Shown: one piece after another, positions 54,852 to 63,850 of the stretch
Layout: the number at the start of each line of letters is the position of its first letter
Position numbering within the stretch: position 1 is the first letter of the stretch
DNA from: an uncultured Rhodospirillaceae bacterium
GTDB taxonomy: Bacteria; Pseudomonadota; Alphaproteobacteria; Reyranellales; Reyranellaceae
Reading direction: 5' to 3'
Length of the DNA stretch: 64,000 bases
Assembly: GCA_945952105.1 (NCBI GenBank)
Contig: CAMFGZ010000014.1
Location: forward strand, 1 to 64,000
The notes under the pieces: model-generated
Told to the model about the DNA's origin: nothing
The model's database searches: none
What the model saw: only the letters and a program-made list of their open reading frames with translations
Position numbers and translations under genes: made by a program

Positions 54852-56216
54852 ATGTCCGCACCTCCGTCGGGCGGCGGCGCGCCGATCGAAAATCGGCGGC
54901 AGCTGATCGAATACTTCGCGGCCGGTAACAAGCCCCGCGCGCAGTGGCGCATGGGCACCGAGCACGAGAAGTTCGGCTACCACACCAGGACTCTGAAGCC
55001 GCTGGCCTATGACGGGCCCGATGGCATCCGCGCCATGCTCGAAGGGTTGACGCGCTTCGGCTGGGAGCCGGTTGTCGAGGGCAACAACCCGATCGCGCTG
55101 CTGCGTGGCAAGGCCAGCATCACGCTGGAGCCGGGCGGCCAGTTCGAACTGTCGGGCGCACCGCTCGAGACGCTGCACGAGGCGGCGGCCGAGAACGGCC
55201 AGCATATCGACGAGGTGAAGACGGTCGCCGGCGAGATCGGCGCGTCGTTCATCGGCCTCGGCTTCGCGCCGGAGTGGAAGCGCGAGGACATGCACTGGAT
55301 GCCCAAGGGTCGCTACAAGATCATGCGCGAGTACATGCCCAAGGTGGGCAAGCTCGGCCTCGACATGATGCTGCGGACCTGTACCGTGCAAACCAACCTC
55401 GACTTCGATTCCGAAGCCGACATGGTGAAGAAGTTCCGCGTGTCTCTCGCCCTGCAGCCGATCGCGACGGCGCTGTTCGCCAACTCGCCCTTCAAGGAGG
55501 GCAAGGACGCCGGCTTCAAGAGCTACCGCAGCCACATCTGGACCGACACCGATCCCGACCGGTGCGGCATGCTGCCCTTCGTGTTCGAGGACGGGTTCGG
55601 CTTCGAGCGCTATGCCGACTACATGCTCGATGTGCCGATGTACTTCGTCTATCGCGACGGCAAGTACATCGACGCATCCGGACAGAGCTTCCGCGACTTC
55701 CTGAAGGGCAAGCTGCCGGCGCGTCCGGGCGAGCTGCCCTCGATCAACGACTGGGCCGACCACATCACCACCGCCTTCCCCGAAGTGCGCCTGAAGCGCT
55801 ACCTCGAGATGCGCGGTGCAGACTCCGGTCCGCTCGGAGCACTGAACGCGCTGCCGGCGCTGTGGGTCGGCCTGCTCTACGACCAGAGCGCACTCGGTGC
55901 GGCGTGGGATCTGGTGAAGGACTGGAGCACCGCCGATCACGACTTCCTGCGCGCCGAGACGCCGAAGTCGGGCCTCTCCACGATGTTCCGTGGCCGAGTG
56001 CTCTCGGAACTGGCGCGCGACGTCGTCGAGATCGCCCATGCCGGCCTGCGGGCGCGCAAGCAGCTCAATGCCGAGGGCGCCGACGAGACGATGTATCTCG
56101 CGCCGCTCGATCGCGCCGTCGCCAGCGGCCAGGCGCCGGCCGACGAACTGCTCGCCAAGTGGAATGGCGAATGGAAAGGATCGTTCGCGGCGCTGTTCCG
56201 CGACTACGCCTACTGA
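54852..56216 (+). CDS. gshA: Glutamate--cysteine ligase (plant/alphaproteobacterial type)
   Basis: A 454-residue GCL of the class shared by plants and alphaproteobacteria, making gamma-glutamylcysteine. Signatures: RMGTEHEKFGY, ASITLEPGGQFELSG, LRTCTVQTNLDFDSE and ANSPFKEGKDAGFKSYRS. The ATG at 54852 follows AGGGAGAG by 11 bases. It feeds glutathione production, used by the GST at 48420 and others. A 63-base in-frame extension upstream is rejected. Confidence 0.95.
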   Translation: MSAPPSGGGAPIENRRQLIEYFAAGNKPRAQWRMGTEHEKFGYHTRTLKPLAYDGPDGIRAMLEGLTRFGWEPVVEGNNPIALLRGKASITLEPGGQFELSGAPLETLHEAAAENGQHIDEVKTVAGEIGASFIGLGFAPEWKREDMHWMPKGRYKIMREYMPKVGKLGLDMMLRTCTVQTNLDFDSEADMVKKFRVSLALQPIATALFANSPFKEGKDAGFKSYRSHIWTDTDPDRCGMLPFVFEDGFGFERYADYMLDVPMYFVYRDGKYIDASGQSFRDFLKGKLPARPGELPSINDWADHITTAFPEVRLKRYLEMRGADSGPLGALNALPALWVGLLYDQSALGAAWDLVKDWSTADHDFLRAETPKSGLSTMFRGRVLSELARDVVEIAHAGLRARKQLNAEGADETMYLAPLDRAVASGQAPADELLAKWNGEWKGSFAALFRDYAY

Positions 56217-56230
56217 GGTAAGGTCGCGGC

Positions 56231-57085
56231 ATGCTCGATCGGTGTGACCGCGTCCAGATTGCCGTGCACGACGCTGCGAAAGCAGCGCAGCGTTTCGGCC
56301 AGTTGCTCGGCAGCCAGGTGGCGCGCCACGACCATAGTCGCCACCTGTCCGCGAAGCGCACCATCCTTGCCGTTGGCGAGAGCGAGTTCGAACTTTGCGA
56401 GGCCGATGGGGCGGGCCTCACCCAGGATTTCCTGAACCGGCGCGGCGAGGGGCTGATGACGGCGGGTTACTGCACCGCCGACCTCGACAGCATGGTGAAG
56501 CGCTGGGAAGGGCTCGGCGTCGGCTACGACCGCGACAACGAGCAGCTCTATCTCTCGACCGACGCGACCTTCGGCCTGCCAATCGTGATCTCCCAAAGCA
56601 CCTACCGCCCGAGGGTCGGTCCGGTGTCGTTCCTCTACGAGACCACCAACACGCTGATGAGCGACTGGCGCCGCGTCGCCGCGGTCTATGCCGGTCTGTT
56701 CGGTCTCGATCCGTCGCGCTTCAGCGAGATCGGCAGCGAACGCTTCGGCTATATCGGCACGCTGACCCTTTTCGATCCGCCCAACCGGCTCGACCGCATC
56801 GAGCTCAGCCAGGTCACCGACAACGTCCATGCGATGGGCCGCTACGCCCACAAGCACGGCGACTCGCTCTACATGTGCTACGTCGAGGTCCACGACTGGC
56901 CCAACGTCCGCCAGCGCCTGCTCGACGCCAAGGCGCGCTACACGCCGCGCGGTTCCGATCCCGTCACCGACCCCGATGGCGGCTGGATCCACCCGAAGGA
57001 GCTTCACGGGCTGCTGCTCGGCGTCTCGCGCACGGGTCTTGCGTGGGACTGGTCGGGCCGCGAAGAGCTGGTGCCGCCGGTATGA
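56231..57085 (+). CDS. Two-domain VOC (glyoxalase-fold) protein
   Basis: A 284-residue protein with two paired betaalphabetabetabeta modules: residues about 1-135 (DRVQIAVHDAAKAAQRFGQLLG) and 140-280 (VSFLYETTNTLMSDW, YAGLFGLDPSRF). Possible metal ligands include His and Glu in MCYVEVHDW and LDRIELSQ. The second domain ends at WIHPKELHGLLLGV, common in methylmalonyl-CoA epimerase/dioxygenase-like proteins. Reaction unknown. It starts 14 bases after gshA. Confidence 0.8.
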   Translation: MLDRCDRVQIAVHDAAKAAQRFGQLLGSQVARHDHSRHLSAKRTILAVGESEFELCEADGAGLTQDFLNRRGEGLMTAGYCTADLDSMVKRWEGLGVGYDRDNEQLYLSTDATFGLPIVISQSTYRPRVGPVSFLYETTNTLMSDWRRVAAVYAGLFGLDPSRFSEIGSERFGYIGTLTLFDPPNRLDRIELSQVTDNVHAMGRYAHKHGDSLYMCYVEVHDWPNVRQRLLDAKARYTPRGSDPVTDPDGGWIHPKELHGLLLGVSRTGLAWDWSGREELVPPV

Positions 57086-57630
57086 GCATGGACATCAAGC
57101 GTCGTTCTTTCGTCGTCCTGGCCGCGGCGCTGCCGCTCGCCGCCCATGCCCAGCCGGCGGAATGGCAGACCGTGGTCGGTCCGGACCTGCGTTTCCGCCT
57201 CGAAATGCCGGCGCCGGCAAACAAGACCTCGGCGGCCGAGAAGGAAAAGGGACACGCCGGCGAGCGGGTCGCCTGGGCGTCGAAGCGAAACGGCGAGATG
57301 TTCGACTTCGACTATGTCGATTACGAGCCCGGCTGGTTCTCGGCAAAGGACAGCAAGGAGATGGCGCGCGAGCTGGGGCGCGGCGAGGCCGAGAAGGCCT
57401 TTCCTCGCGCGAAGTTCAAGTACGTGCTCGACGAGCCGGTGACGTTGCAGGGCTGGGACGGCTACGCGCTCGACATCGCCGACCACGAGAACGCGCTGGT
57501 CATGATGCGGACCTACATCGTGAAGGACCGTCTCTATCGCCTTCTCGTCACGGCGAAGAACGACGAGGAATCGCGGGCGGCGGCCAACCGCTTTCTCGCC
57601 TCGCTGCGGCTTGCGGAGACAAGAAACTAG
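57082..57630 (+). CDS. Hypothetical exported protein
   Basis: A 182-residue protein. The start overlaps the VOC stop (ATGA). The signal has a twin-arginine-like KRRSFVVLAAALPLAAHAQ; cleavage likely near residue 22. The mature part is charged with several Tyr/Asp (FDFDYVDYEPGW), and no catalytic motif stands out. A second in-frame ATG is 6 bases on. Co-transcribed with the VOC gene and the reductase downstream. Confidence 0.75.
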   Translation: MSMDIKRRSFVVLAAALPLAAHAQPAEWQTVVGPDLRFRLEMPAPANKTSAAEKEKGHAGERVAWASKRNGEMFDFDYVDYEPGWFSAKDSKEMARELGRGEAEKAFPRAKFKYVLDEPVTLQGWDGYALDIADHENALVMMRTYIVKDRLYRLLVTAKNDEESRAAANRFLASLRLAETRN

Positions 57631-57631
57631 G

Positions 57632-58618
57632 ATGCGTATCTGTGTTTTCGGTGCCGGCGCGATCGGCGGCAATTATGCGACGCGCCTCGCGGATGCAGGC
57701 AACGAGGTCTCCATCGTGGCGCGCGGTCCCCATCTCGAGGCGATCCGCGCCAACGGTCTCACGCTCCTGACCGGCGACAGGAAGATCGTCGCCAAAGTGA
57801 AGGCCAGCGACAATCCGGCGGATCTCGGTCCGCAGGATGTCGTGATCTCCACGCTGAAGGCCTCGAGCCTGTCGGCGATCGCCGACACCGTTGCGCCGCT
57901 TCTGGGGCCGGGCACACCGGTGGTGTTCGCGCAGAACGGCATTCCGTGGTGGTACGGCCACGGACTCGGCAAGGACCGGCCCAAGGCGCCGGACCTGTCG
58001 CGTCTCGATCCGGGAGGCGCGCTGCTCAAGGCGGTGGGCTTCGATCGCACGCTGGGGGGCGTCATCACCTCGTCCAACCACGTGATCGAGCCGGGCGTGG
58101 TGCGCAACATCTCGCCCGAGCGCAACGTGCTCTGGGTAGGCGAGCCCGACGATCGCCAGACGCCGCGCATCCAGAAGCTGCGCGAGACGCTGATCGCCGC
58201 CGGCATCGCGTCGCCCTCGACGACCGACATTCGCTACGACATCTGGCACAAGCTGATGGCCAACTTCACCGGCTCGACGCTCTGTCTCATCCTGCGCCAG
58301 CCCACGACCATCCAGGCGACGCCGATGGTCAACCGGCTTGCTCGTCGCGCCCATGCCGAAGCCCTGGCCATCGCCGCCGCGCACGGCGTTGTGCTCGAAG
58401 ATTCGCCCGAGGTCCGCTATGGCCCCAAGCGTGTCTATCCCGACCATCGCCCGTCGATCCTGCAGGATTACGAGGGCGGCCGGCCGATGGAGATCGAGGC
58501 GATCGTACGGGCGCCGCTCGCCTTCGCGCGCAGCGCAGGCCTCGACACGCCCACGCTCGACGCCATCGAATCGATCTGCGTCAGCCTCGCGGAATCGAAG
58601 AAGCTCTACCAGTCCTGA
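57632..58618 (+). CDS. 2-Dehydropantoate 2-reductase family (ApbA/PanE)
   Basis: A 328-residue NADP-dependent reductase. GAGAIGG (7-13) is the dinucleotide loop; the family's Lys appears in ISTLKASSL and the catalytic Lys/Glu segment in IRYDIWHKLMANFTGS. The C-terminal helical domain has PSILQDYEGGRPMEIEAI. Likely reduces a 2-oxoacid; true PanE (pantoate) or a ketoacid reductase cannot be split. The start is 1 base after the previous stop. Confidence 0.88.
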   Translation: MRICVFGAGAIGGNYATRLADAGNEVSIVARGPHLEAIRANGLTLLTGDRKIVAKVKASDNPADLGPQDVVISTLKASSLSAIADTVAPLLGPGTPVVFAQNGIPWWYGHGLGKDRPKAPDLSRLDPGGALLKAVGFDRTLGGVITSSNHVIEPGVVRNISPERNVLWVGEPDDRQTPRIQKLRETLIAAGIASPSTTDIRYDIWHKLMANFTGSTLCLILRQPTTIQATPMVNRLARRAHAEALAIAAAHGVVLEDSPEVRYGPKRVYPDHRPSILQDYEGGRPMEIEAIVRAPLAFARSAGLDTPTLDAIESICVSLAESKKLYQS

Positions 58619-58620
58619 GC

Positions 58621-59022
58621 ATGAGCGCAGCCGCTTCCGCGAAGATCGACGAGCGGATCGGGGAACTGGGCGACTGGCGTGGCGAGACGCTCGCCCGCGT
58701 CCGCGACCTGATCCATGAGGCCGATCCCGACATCATCGAGGAATGGAAGTGGCGCGGCGTGCCGGTCTTCGAGCATGACGGCATCGTCTGCACCGGCGAG
58801 ACCTACAAGCAGGTCGTGAAGCTCACCTTCGCGCGTGGCGCGGCATTGCCGGACCCGAAGAAGCTGTTCAACGCGAGCCTCGACGGCAACGTCCGCCGCG
58901 CCATCGACATTCCCGAAGGCGGCAAGCTGAACGAGACGGCTTTCAAGGCCCTTGTCCGCGTCGCCGTGGCCGCGAACAAGCAAGCGCTGGCCGAACGCGC
59001 CGCGAAAAAGAAGAAGCGGTAA
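58621..59022 (+). CDS. DUF1801 domain protein
   Basis: A 133-residue small protein of the DUF1801/YdhG-like family. The hallmark reads ADPDIIEEWKWRGVPVFEHDGIVC, then KLTFARGAALPDPKKLFN. It ends in a Lys-rich tail. The start ATG is 2 bases after the reductase stop, so it is the last gene of the run. Members are described as carrier or stress proteins, function not settled. Confidence 0.85.
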   Translation: MSAAASAKIDERIGELGDWRGETLARVRDLIHEADPDIIEEWKWRGVPVFEHDGIVCTGETYKQVVKLTFARGAALPDPKKLFNASLDGNVRRAIDIPEGGKLNETAFKALVRVAVAANKQALAERAAKKKKR

Positions 59023-59110
59023 TTCCCCGCCGAGCGACACAATGGTCCTTCGCTGCAATCCGGATGACATCCGTGATGGGATCGACAGAGTGCGTCGACG
59101 CAGAAAGACT

Positions 59111-59148
59111 TGCCACCCCGAGCGAAGTGAAGATCCTTTTCAAGGATC
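59111..59148. repeat. Degenerate repeat and hairpin at tldD 3-prime end
   Basis: 59111-59140 resembles the dispersed repeat (CCCCGAGCGAAGTGA). GATCCTT / AAGGATC (59132-59138 and 59142-59148) forms a hairpin that overlaps the tldD stop codon. Confidence 0.5.
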
Positions 59149-60592
59149 AGGTCGCGGTGCCGCCCACCGTGAGGGCGTCGATGCGGAGCGTCGGCTGGCC
59201 GACGCCGACCGGGACGCCCTGGCCGTCCTTGCCGCAAGTGCCGATGCCGGGATCGAGCGACATGTCGTTGCCGACCATGCCGACGCGGGTCAGCGCATCG
59301 GAGCCGGCACCGATCAGGGTCGCGCCCTTCACCGGGCGGCCGAGCTTGCCGTTCTCGATCAGGTAGCCCTCGGTCACGCTGAACACGAACTTGCCCGAGA
59401 CGATGTCGACCTGGCCGCCGCCGAAGTTGGCGCAGTAGAGACCCTTCTTCACCGAGGAGATGATCTCCTTGGGATCCTTGTCGCCGCCCAGCATGAAGGT
59501 GTTGGTCATGCGCGGCATCGGCGAATAGGCGTGGCCCTGGCGGCGGCCGTTGCCGGTCGGCTTCACGCCCATCAGGCGGGCGTTCATGCGGTCCTGCATC
59601 AGGCCGACCAGGCGGCCATTCTCGATCAGCACGTTGCGCTGCGTCGGCGTGCCCTCGTCGTCGATGGTGAGCGAACCGCGGCGGTCGTTCAGCGTGCCGT
59701 CGTCGACCACGGTGACGCCCGGCGAGGCGACCATCTCGCCCATCAGGTGGGTGAACATCGAAGTCTTCTTGCGGTGGAAGTCGCCTTCCAGCCCGTGGCC
59801 GACCGCCTCATGCCACAGCACGCCCGACCAGCCGGCGCCCAGGACGACCGGCATCTCGCCGGCCGGCGCGTCGACCGAATCGAGGTTGACCAACGCCTGG
59901 CGGATCGCCTCGTCGGCCTCCTTCTGCCAGTAGCCCGGCAGGAAAATGTCGCCATAGGCGGCGCGTCGGCCGCTGCCGGTGCCGCCGGCTTCCATGCGGG
60001 TGCCGTCCGCGCAGACGACGCTGACGTTCAGCCGAACCAGCGGGCGCACGTCGGCGGCGCGCCAGCCGCCGGCGCGCACGATCTCCACGACCTGCCACGA
60101 GCCCGACAGCGAGACCGAGACCTGGCGGGCCTTGGGTTCCTTAGCCCGGACATAGGCATCGATCTCCTGCATCAGCGCGACCTTCTGGGCAAAAGGCACG
60201 CCGTCGATCGGATTGTCGTCGGCGTAAAGCAGGTGATTGGTGCCGCGCGGCGATTCATCGGACTTGCCGCCGCGGCCGGCGCGCACGGTCTTCACCGTCT
60301 CGGCCGCCCGCTTCAGCGCCTGCTCGTCGAGCGCCGAGGCGTGGGCGAAGCCGGTCACGTCGCCCGCCACCGCGCGCAGGCCGAAGCCCTGCGACGTGTC
60401 GAACGACGCGCTCTTCAGCTTGCCGTCGTCGAAGGACAGGCTCTCGCTCTGGACATATTCGAGGAACAGCTCGCCGTCGTCGGTGCCGGCCAGCGCATCG
60501 TCGACCATTTTGGCGGTCTTGCGTTGGTCGAGCCCGTTCTTGCCGAAGAACAGGTTGTCGGCGGTGGCGAGATGGTTGATCGACTTGCTCAT
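59147..60592 (-). CDS. tldD: TldD metalloprotease subunit
   Basis: A 481-residue zinc protease. HEAVGHGLEGDF at 261-272 supplies the HExxxH zinc site; the partner without that site is PmbA at 31709. TldD/TldE trims peptides such as microcin B17 precursors and CcdA in enteric bacteria. All domain blocks are present (SLSFDDGKLKSASFDTSQG, PGVTVVDDGTL). The ATG follows AAAGGCAGGG. Whether it processes a RiPP here is a question, given the precursor at 63851. Confidence 0.96.
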   Translation of the reverse strand: MSKSINHLATADNLFFGKNGLDQRKTAKMVDDALAGTDDGELFLEYVQSESLSFDDGKLKSASFDTSQGFGLRAVAGDVTGFAHASALDEQALKRAAETVKTVRAGRGGKSDESPRGTNHLLYADDNPIDGVPFAQKVALMQEIDAYVRAKEPKARQVSVSLSGSWQVVEIVRAGGWRAADVRPLVRLNVSVVCADGTRMEAGGTGSGRRAAYGDIFLPGYWQKEADEAIRQALVNLDSVDAPAGEMPVVLGAGWSGVLWHEAVGHGLEGDFHRKKTSMFTHLMGEMVASPGVTVVDDGTLNDRRGSLTIDDEGTPTQRNVLIENGRLVGLMQDRMNARLMGVKPTGNGRRQGHAYSPMPRMTNTFMLGGDKDPKEIISSVKKGLYCANFGGGQVDIVSGKFVFSVTEGYLIENGKLGRPVKGATLIGAGSDALTRVGMVGNDMSLDPGIGTCGKDGQGVPVGVGQPTLRIDALTVGGTAT

Positions 60593-60616
60593 TGCGGCCC
60601 TGCCTTTTTTTCGCCC

Positions 60617-61588
60617 TCAGACGACGAGAACGATCTTTCCAAAATGGGCATTGGCCTTCATGTGCGCAAGCGCGGCGGCGGCCTCGGACAGGGGGAAGGT
60701 CTTGTCGATCGGCAAGCTGAGTTTGCCTTCCTCGATGGCCGTCCACAGGTCCTTACGGGCGGCCTGCACGATGTCGCGCACTTCCTCGGGGCTGCGCGTA
60801 CGGAAGGTGACGCCGATATAGTCGATGCGCTTCAGCGCATGCAGGTCGAAGTTGAACTCGCCCTTCATGCCGCCCAGGCGGCCGACATTGACGATGCGGC
60901 CGAGGATGGCGGCGGCCTCCATGTTCTGGTTCATCACGCCGCCCGAGACCTGGTCGACGATCAGGTCGACGCCCTTGCCGCCGGTCGCTTCCTTGACCTT
61001 CTCCGGCCACTTCGGATCGCGCGTGTCGATCGCCACGTCGCAGCCGAACTCACCGAGCCGCGCGCGGCGGGCGTCGTTGGTCGAGCTGCCGAGTACCACC
61101 GAGGCGCCCATGATCTTGGCGATCTGCATGCCGAGCAGACCGACGCCCGAGCTGGCGCCCTGGATCAGCACGCTCTCGCCCTTCTTGAGGCGGCCGGCGC
61201 CGACCAGCGCGTTGTGCATGGTCTGCACGGCGACCGGCATGCAGGCGGCCTGCTCGTAGCTCATGTTGTTGGCCGGGATCTTGTGGGCGCGGCCGGCATC
61301 GGTGAGGGCGAACTCGGCGAAACCGCCGGCGGCCGAGCTCATGACGCGATCGCCCGGCTTGAAGTCCTTCACGTCGGGACCGACCGCCTCGACCTCGCCC
61401 GCGCATTCCAGGCCCACGATCGTGCCGGGACCGCCGATGCGGCCGTGCGCATGGCCCGAGGCCACGGCGAGATCGGCACGGTTCAGCGACGCGGCCTTCA
61501 CCTTGATCAGGATCTCGTTGCCCTTGGGCGCGGGCTTCGGTGCATCGGTGTACTGGACGCCCTTGTCGGTGACGACGGCTGCCTTCAT
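60617..61588 (-). CDS. Zinc-free quinone oxidoreductase (MDR family)
   Basis: A 323-residue medium-chain reductase. The N-domain has KAASLNRADLAVASGH, then VGLECAGEVEAVGPDV. The NADPH motif is QGASSGVGLLGMQIAKIMGA at about 144-163, followed by the dinucleotide-binding STND spot. The structural-zinc cysteines are absent, so it is the QOR/enoyl-reductase branch. It precedes tldD by 24 bases in the same direction. Substrate unknown. Confidence 0.9.
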   Translation of the reverse strand: MKAAVVTDKGVQYTDAPKPAPKGNEILIKVKAASLNRADLAVASGHAHGRIGGPGTIVGLECAGEVEAVGPDVKDFKPGDRVMSSAAGGFAEFALTDAGRAHKIPANNMSYEQAACMPVAVQTMHNALVGAGRLKKGESVLIQGASSGVGLLGMQIAKIMGASVVLGSSTNDARRARLGEFGCDVAIDTRDPKWPEKVKEATGGKGVDLIVDQVSGGVMNQNMEAAAILGRIVNVGRLGGMKGEFNFDLHALKRIDYIGVTFRTRSPEEVRDIVQAARKDLWTAIEEGKLSLPIDKTFPLSEAAAALAHMKANAHFGKIVLVV

Positions 61589-61646
61589 GGCGAATCTCCC
61601 TGGGAATGTTGAACGGTGCGCGGCGATGCCCCGTGCTCGCGGTGGC

Positions 61647-63188
61647 CTATCCGATCCTGCTCGTCCGGCCCTGCCAGTAGCGGTCGCGCAGCAGGCGCTT
61701 GTAAAGCTTGCCGGTCGGGTGGCGGGGCAGTTCGGCCTCGAAGTCGATGCTGCGCGGGCACTTGATGGCGGAGAGGTGCTGCTTGCAATAGGCGATCAGC
61801 TCCTCGGCCAGGGCCGGCCCGGCGTCGGACATGTCGCGCGGCTGCACGACGGCCTTCACCTCCTCGCCGAAGTCGGCGTTGGGCACGCCGAACACGGCGC
61901 AGTCCATCACCTTGGGATGGTTGATCAGCAGGTTCTCGCATTCCTGCGGGTAGATGTTCACCCCGCCGGAGATAATCATGAACGCCTTGCGGTCGGTCAG
62001 GTGCAGGAAGCCGTCGGCGTCGACGTAGCCCACGTCGCCCAGTGTGCTCCAGCCTTTGGGATGGCGGGACTCGGCAGTCTTCTTCGGGTCGTTGTGATAT
62101 TCGAACTGCCGGCCGTCGGCGAAATAGACCGTGCCGGATTCGCCGCTCGGGAGCTCGTTGCCCTCGTCGTCGCAGATCTTGAGCTTGCCGACGATGGCGC
62201 GGCCGACCGTGCCCTTGTGCGCCATCCACTCCTCGGCATTGCACATGGTGAGGCCGTTGCCTTCGGTGCCGCCGTAATATTCCCAGACGATCGGCCCCCA
62301 CCAGTTGATCATCGCTTCCTTGGTGGGAATCGGGCAGGGGGCCGCGGCATGGATCGCGCACTTCAGCGACGAGACGTCGTACCTGGCGCGGACTTCCTCG
62401 GGCAGCTTGAGGAAGCGCACGAACATGGTCGGCACGACCTGCGTGTGCGTCGCCTTGTACTTCGGGATAAGCGAGAGATATTCCTCGGCATCGAAATTCT
62501 CCATGATCACCGAGGTGCCGCCCAACCGCATGACGCTCATGTTGAAGCGCAGCGGAGCCGCGTGATAGAGCGGCGCCGGCGACAGATAGACGGTGTTGCT
62601 GTCGATGCCGTAGAGCTTGCGGCTTATCGCCAGCAGCGGATTGTCGAAGTCGATCGGCTGTGGTTCCACCACGGGCATGACGCCCTTGGGCCGGCCCGTC
62701 GTTCCAGACGAATAGAGCATGTCGTGGCCCGCCGTTTCGTCGGCGACCGGCGTTGCGGGAAAGCGTGCGACTGCGTCCTCCCACGATTCGTAGCCGGGGA
62801 TCGTGCCACCGATCATGAAGCGGTGGGGGGCGTCCTTCATCAACGGCGCCAGCTCGGCGGCCTTTTCGGCAAGGTAGTTCGAGGTGACGAACAGCCGGGC
62901 GCCGCAATCGCTCACGATATAGTCGACCTCGGCGGCGGTGAGGCGCGAGCTGATCGCGGTGTAGATCAGGCCCGACCGCTGGGCACCCCAGCAGATCTCG
63001 AAGAATCGCGGGTTGTTCTCCAGGAAGATCGCGACATGGTCGCCGGGCTTGAGGCCGAGCGACCGGAAGAGTTGCGCGATGCGGTTCGACTGGTCGTCGA
63101 GCTGGCGATAGGTCACCGTCTCGCCGCTGCCGGCCATGACGTAGGCGGGCTTCTCGGGATGGGTGCGGGCGTGATGATAGGGATGCAT
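61647..63188 (-). CDS. Acyl-CoA synthetase (AMP-dependent ligase)
   Basis: A 513-residue ANL-superfamily ligase. The ATP loop reads YSSGTTGRPKGV, the central motif YGGTEGNGLT, then TLGDVGYVDADGFLHLTDRKAF and the catalytic Lys segment PRHPTGKLYKR near the end. It activates a fatty or aromatic acid with ATP and CoA. Start at 63188; a longer frame runs antisense through the tRNA-Leu gene and is false. SD is weak. It is 58 bases upstream of the reductase gene. Confidence 0.93.
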   Translation of the reverse strand: MHPYHHARTHPEKPAYVMAGSGETVTYRQLDDQSNRIAQLFRSLGLKPGDHVAIFLENNPRFFEICWGAQRSGLIYTAISSRLTAAEVDYIVSDCGARLFVTSNYLAEKAAELAPLMKDAPHRFMIGGTIPGYESWEDAVARFPATPVADETAGHDMLYSSGTTGRPKGVMPVVEPQPIDFDNPLLAISRKLYGIDSNTVYLSPAPLYHAAPLRFNMSVMRLGGTSVIMENFDAEEYLSLIPKYKATHTQVVPTMFVRFLKLPEEVRARYDVSSLKCAIHAAAPCPIPTKEAMINWWGPIVWEYYGGTEGNGLTMCNAEEWMAHKGTVGRAIVGKLKICDDEGNELPSGESGTVYFADGRQFEYHNDPKKTAESRHPKGWSTLGDVGYVDADGFLHLTDRKAFMIISGGVNIYPQECENLLINHPKVMDCAVFGVPNADFGEEVKAVVQPRDMSDAGPALAEELIAYCKQHLSAIKCPRSIDFEAELPRHPTGKLYKRLLRDRYWQGRTSRIG

Positions 63189-63276
63189 GGGGGTCGCATA
63201 AGAGCGGACAGAAAGGTCGCTCGCAAGCGTTGACCCGGTTCCGCCCATCGGCTTTATTCGCCGCGCACGACGATGT

Positions 63277-63361
63277 GCCCCCGTGGCGGAATTGGTAGAC
63301 GCGCCTGACTCAAAATCAGGTTCCTCACGGAGTGTTGGTTCGAGCCCGACCGGGGGTACCA
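63277..63361 (+). tRNA. tRNA-Leu (CAA)
   Basis: An 85-base tRNA with encoded CCA. Acceptor stem GCCCCCG pairs with CGGGGGT (G1-U72 wobble). The anticodon stem CCTGA / TCAGG (63304-63308, 63316-63320) encloses the loop with CAA at 63311-63313, reading UUG. The long variable arm and GGTTCGAGCC T-arm fit class II tRNA-Leu. Confidence 0.95.
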
Positions 63362-63850
63362 TCTCGTTTTGCACTTCGTTTGAGAAGGTTGCTTGCGCGA
63401 CGAGATCGGTCAATCCGGGCCGCGCGAGCCCCGCCCGCGGAAGATCGACATCGCCGAGAAGATCGTCACCCGACTGTCGAAACCATCCGATTGACGAGTA
63501 TTCAACGATCGACGCGAAGGTGAGCGAGCCGGAGCTTGCCAGCGTCACTGACTTGGTGGCAGCACCGTAGAAGAGCCTGCAGGAGCCTCGGCCGGTGGGC
63601 CGCGGGAAGGCACGGCGCGGTCCAATCCAAAAATGGCCGCAAGCACCAACTCCGGGCCCGGGCGCTTGGCCCCTCGGTCGATCTCACCCGCACGATCAGA
63701 TGATGCAAGGCAATCAAAGGCCTTGAAGGCCTGCCCGGCTTGGTGCGGGCCGGAAATGACCCTGACGGCATGCGACTGAAAGACTCCCCCGGAAGCCTAG
63801 ACGTGGATGACGGCCAGTCTTATTTTCCAATATATTTGTGCGGAGTTAAC
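63362..63850. other. Gene-poor stretch after tRNA-Leu
   Basis: No convincing gene in 489 bases. The frame 63390-63494 (ending in a stop) reads like the 3-prime end of a protein (for example KIDIAEKIVTRLSKPSD) but has no start. A possible 89-residue reverse ORF lacks an SD. From about 63815 the DNA becomes clearly AT-rich (CTTATTTTCCAATATATTTG), like a promoter of the following gene. It could be a decayed insertion beside the tRNA. Confidence 0.4.

Noticed and set aside
58952..61612. 886-codon forward ORF
   Set aside because: Antisense to tldD and the quinone oxidoreductase; long only because of codon bias.
63189..63548. N-terminal extension of the acyl-CoA ligase through the tRNA
   Set aside because: The translation VPPVGLEPTLREEPDFESG is the familiar false protein from the antisense of a tRNA-Leu gene; the ligase starts at 63188.
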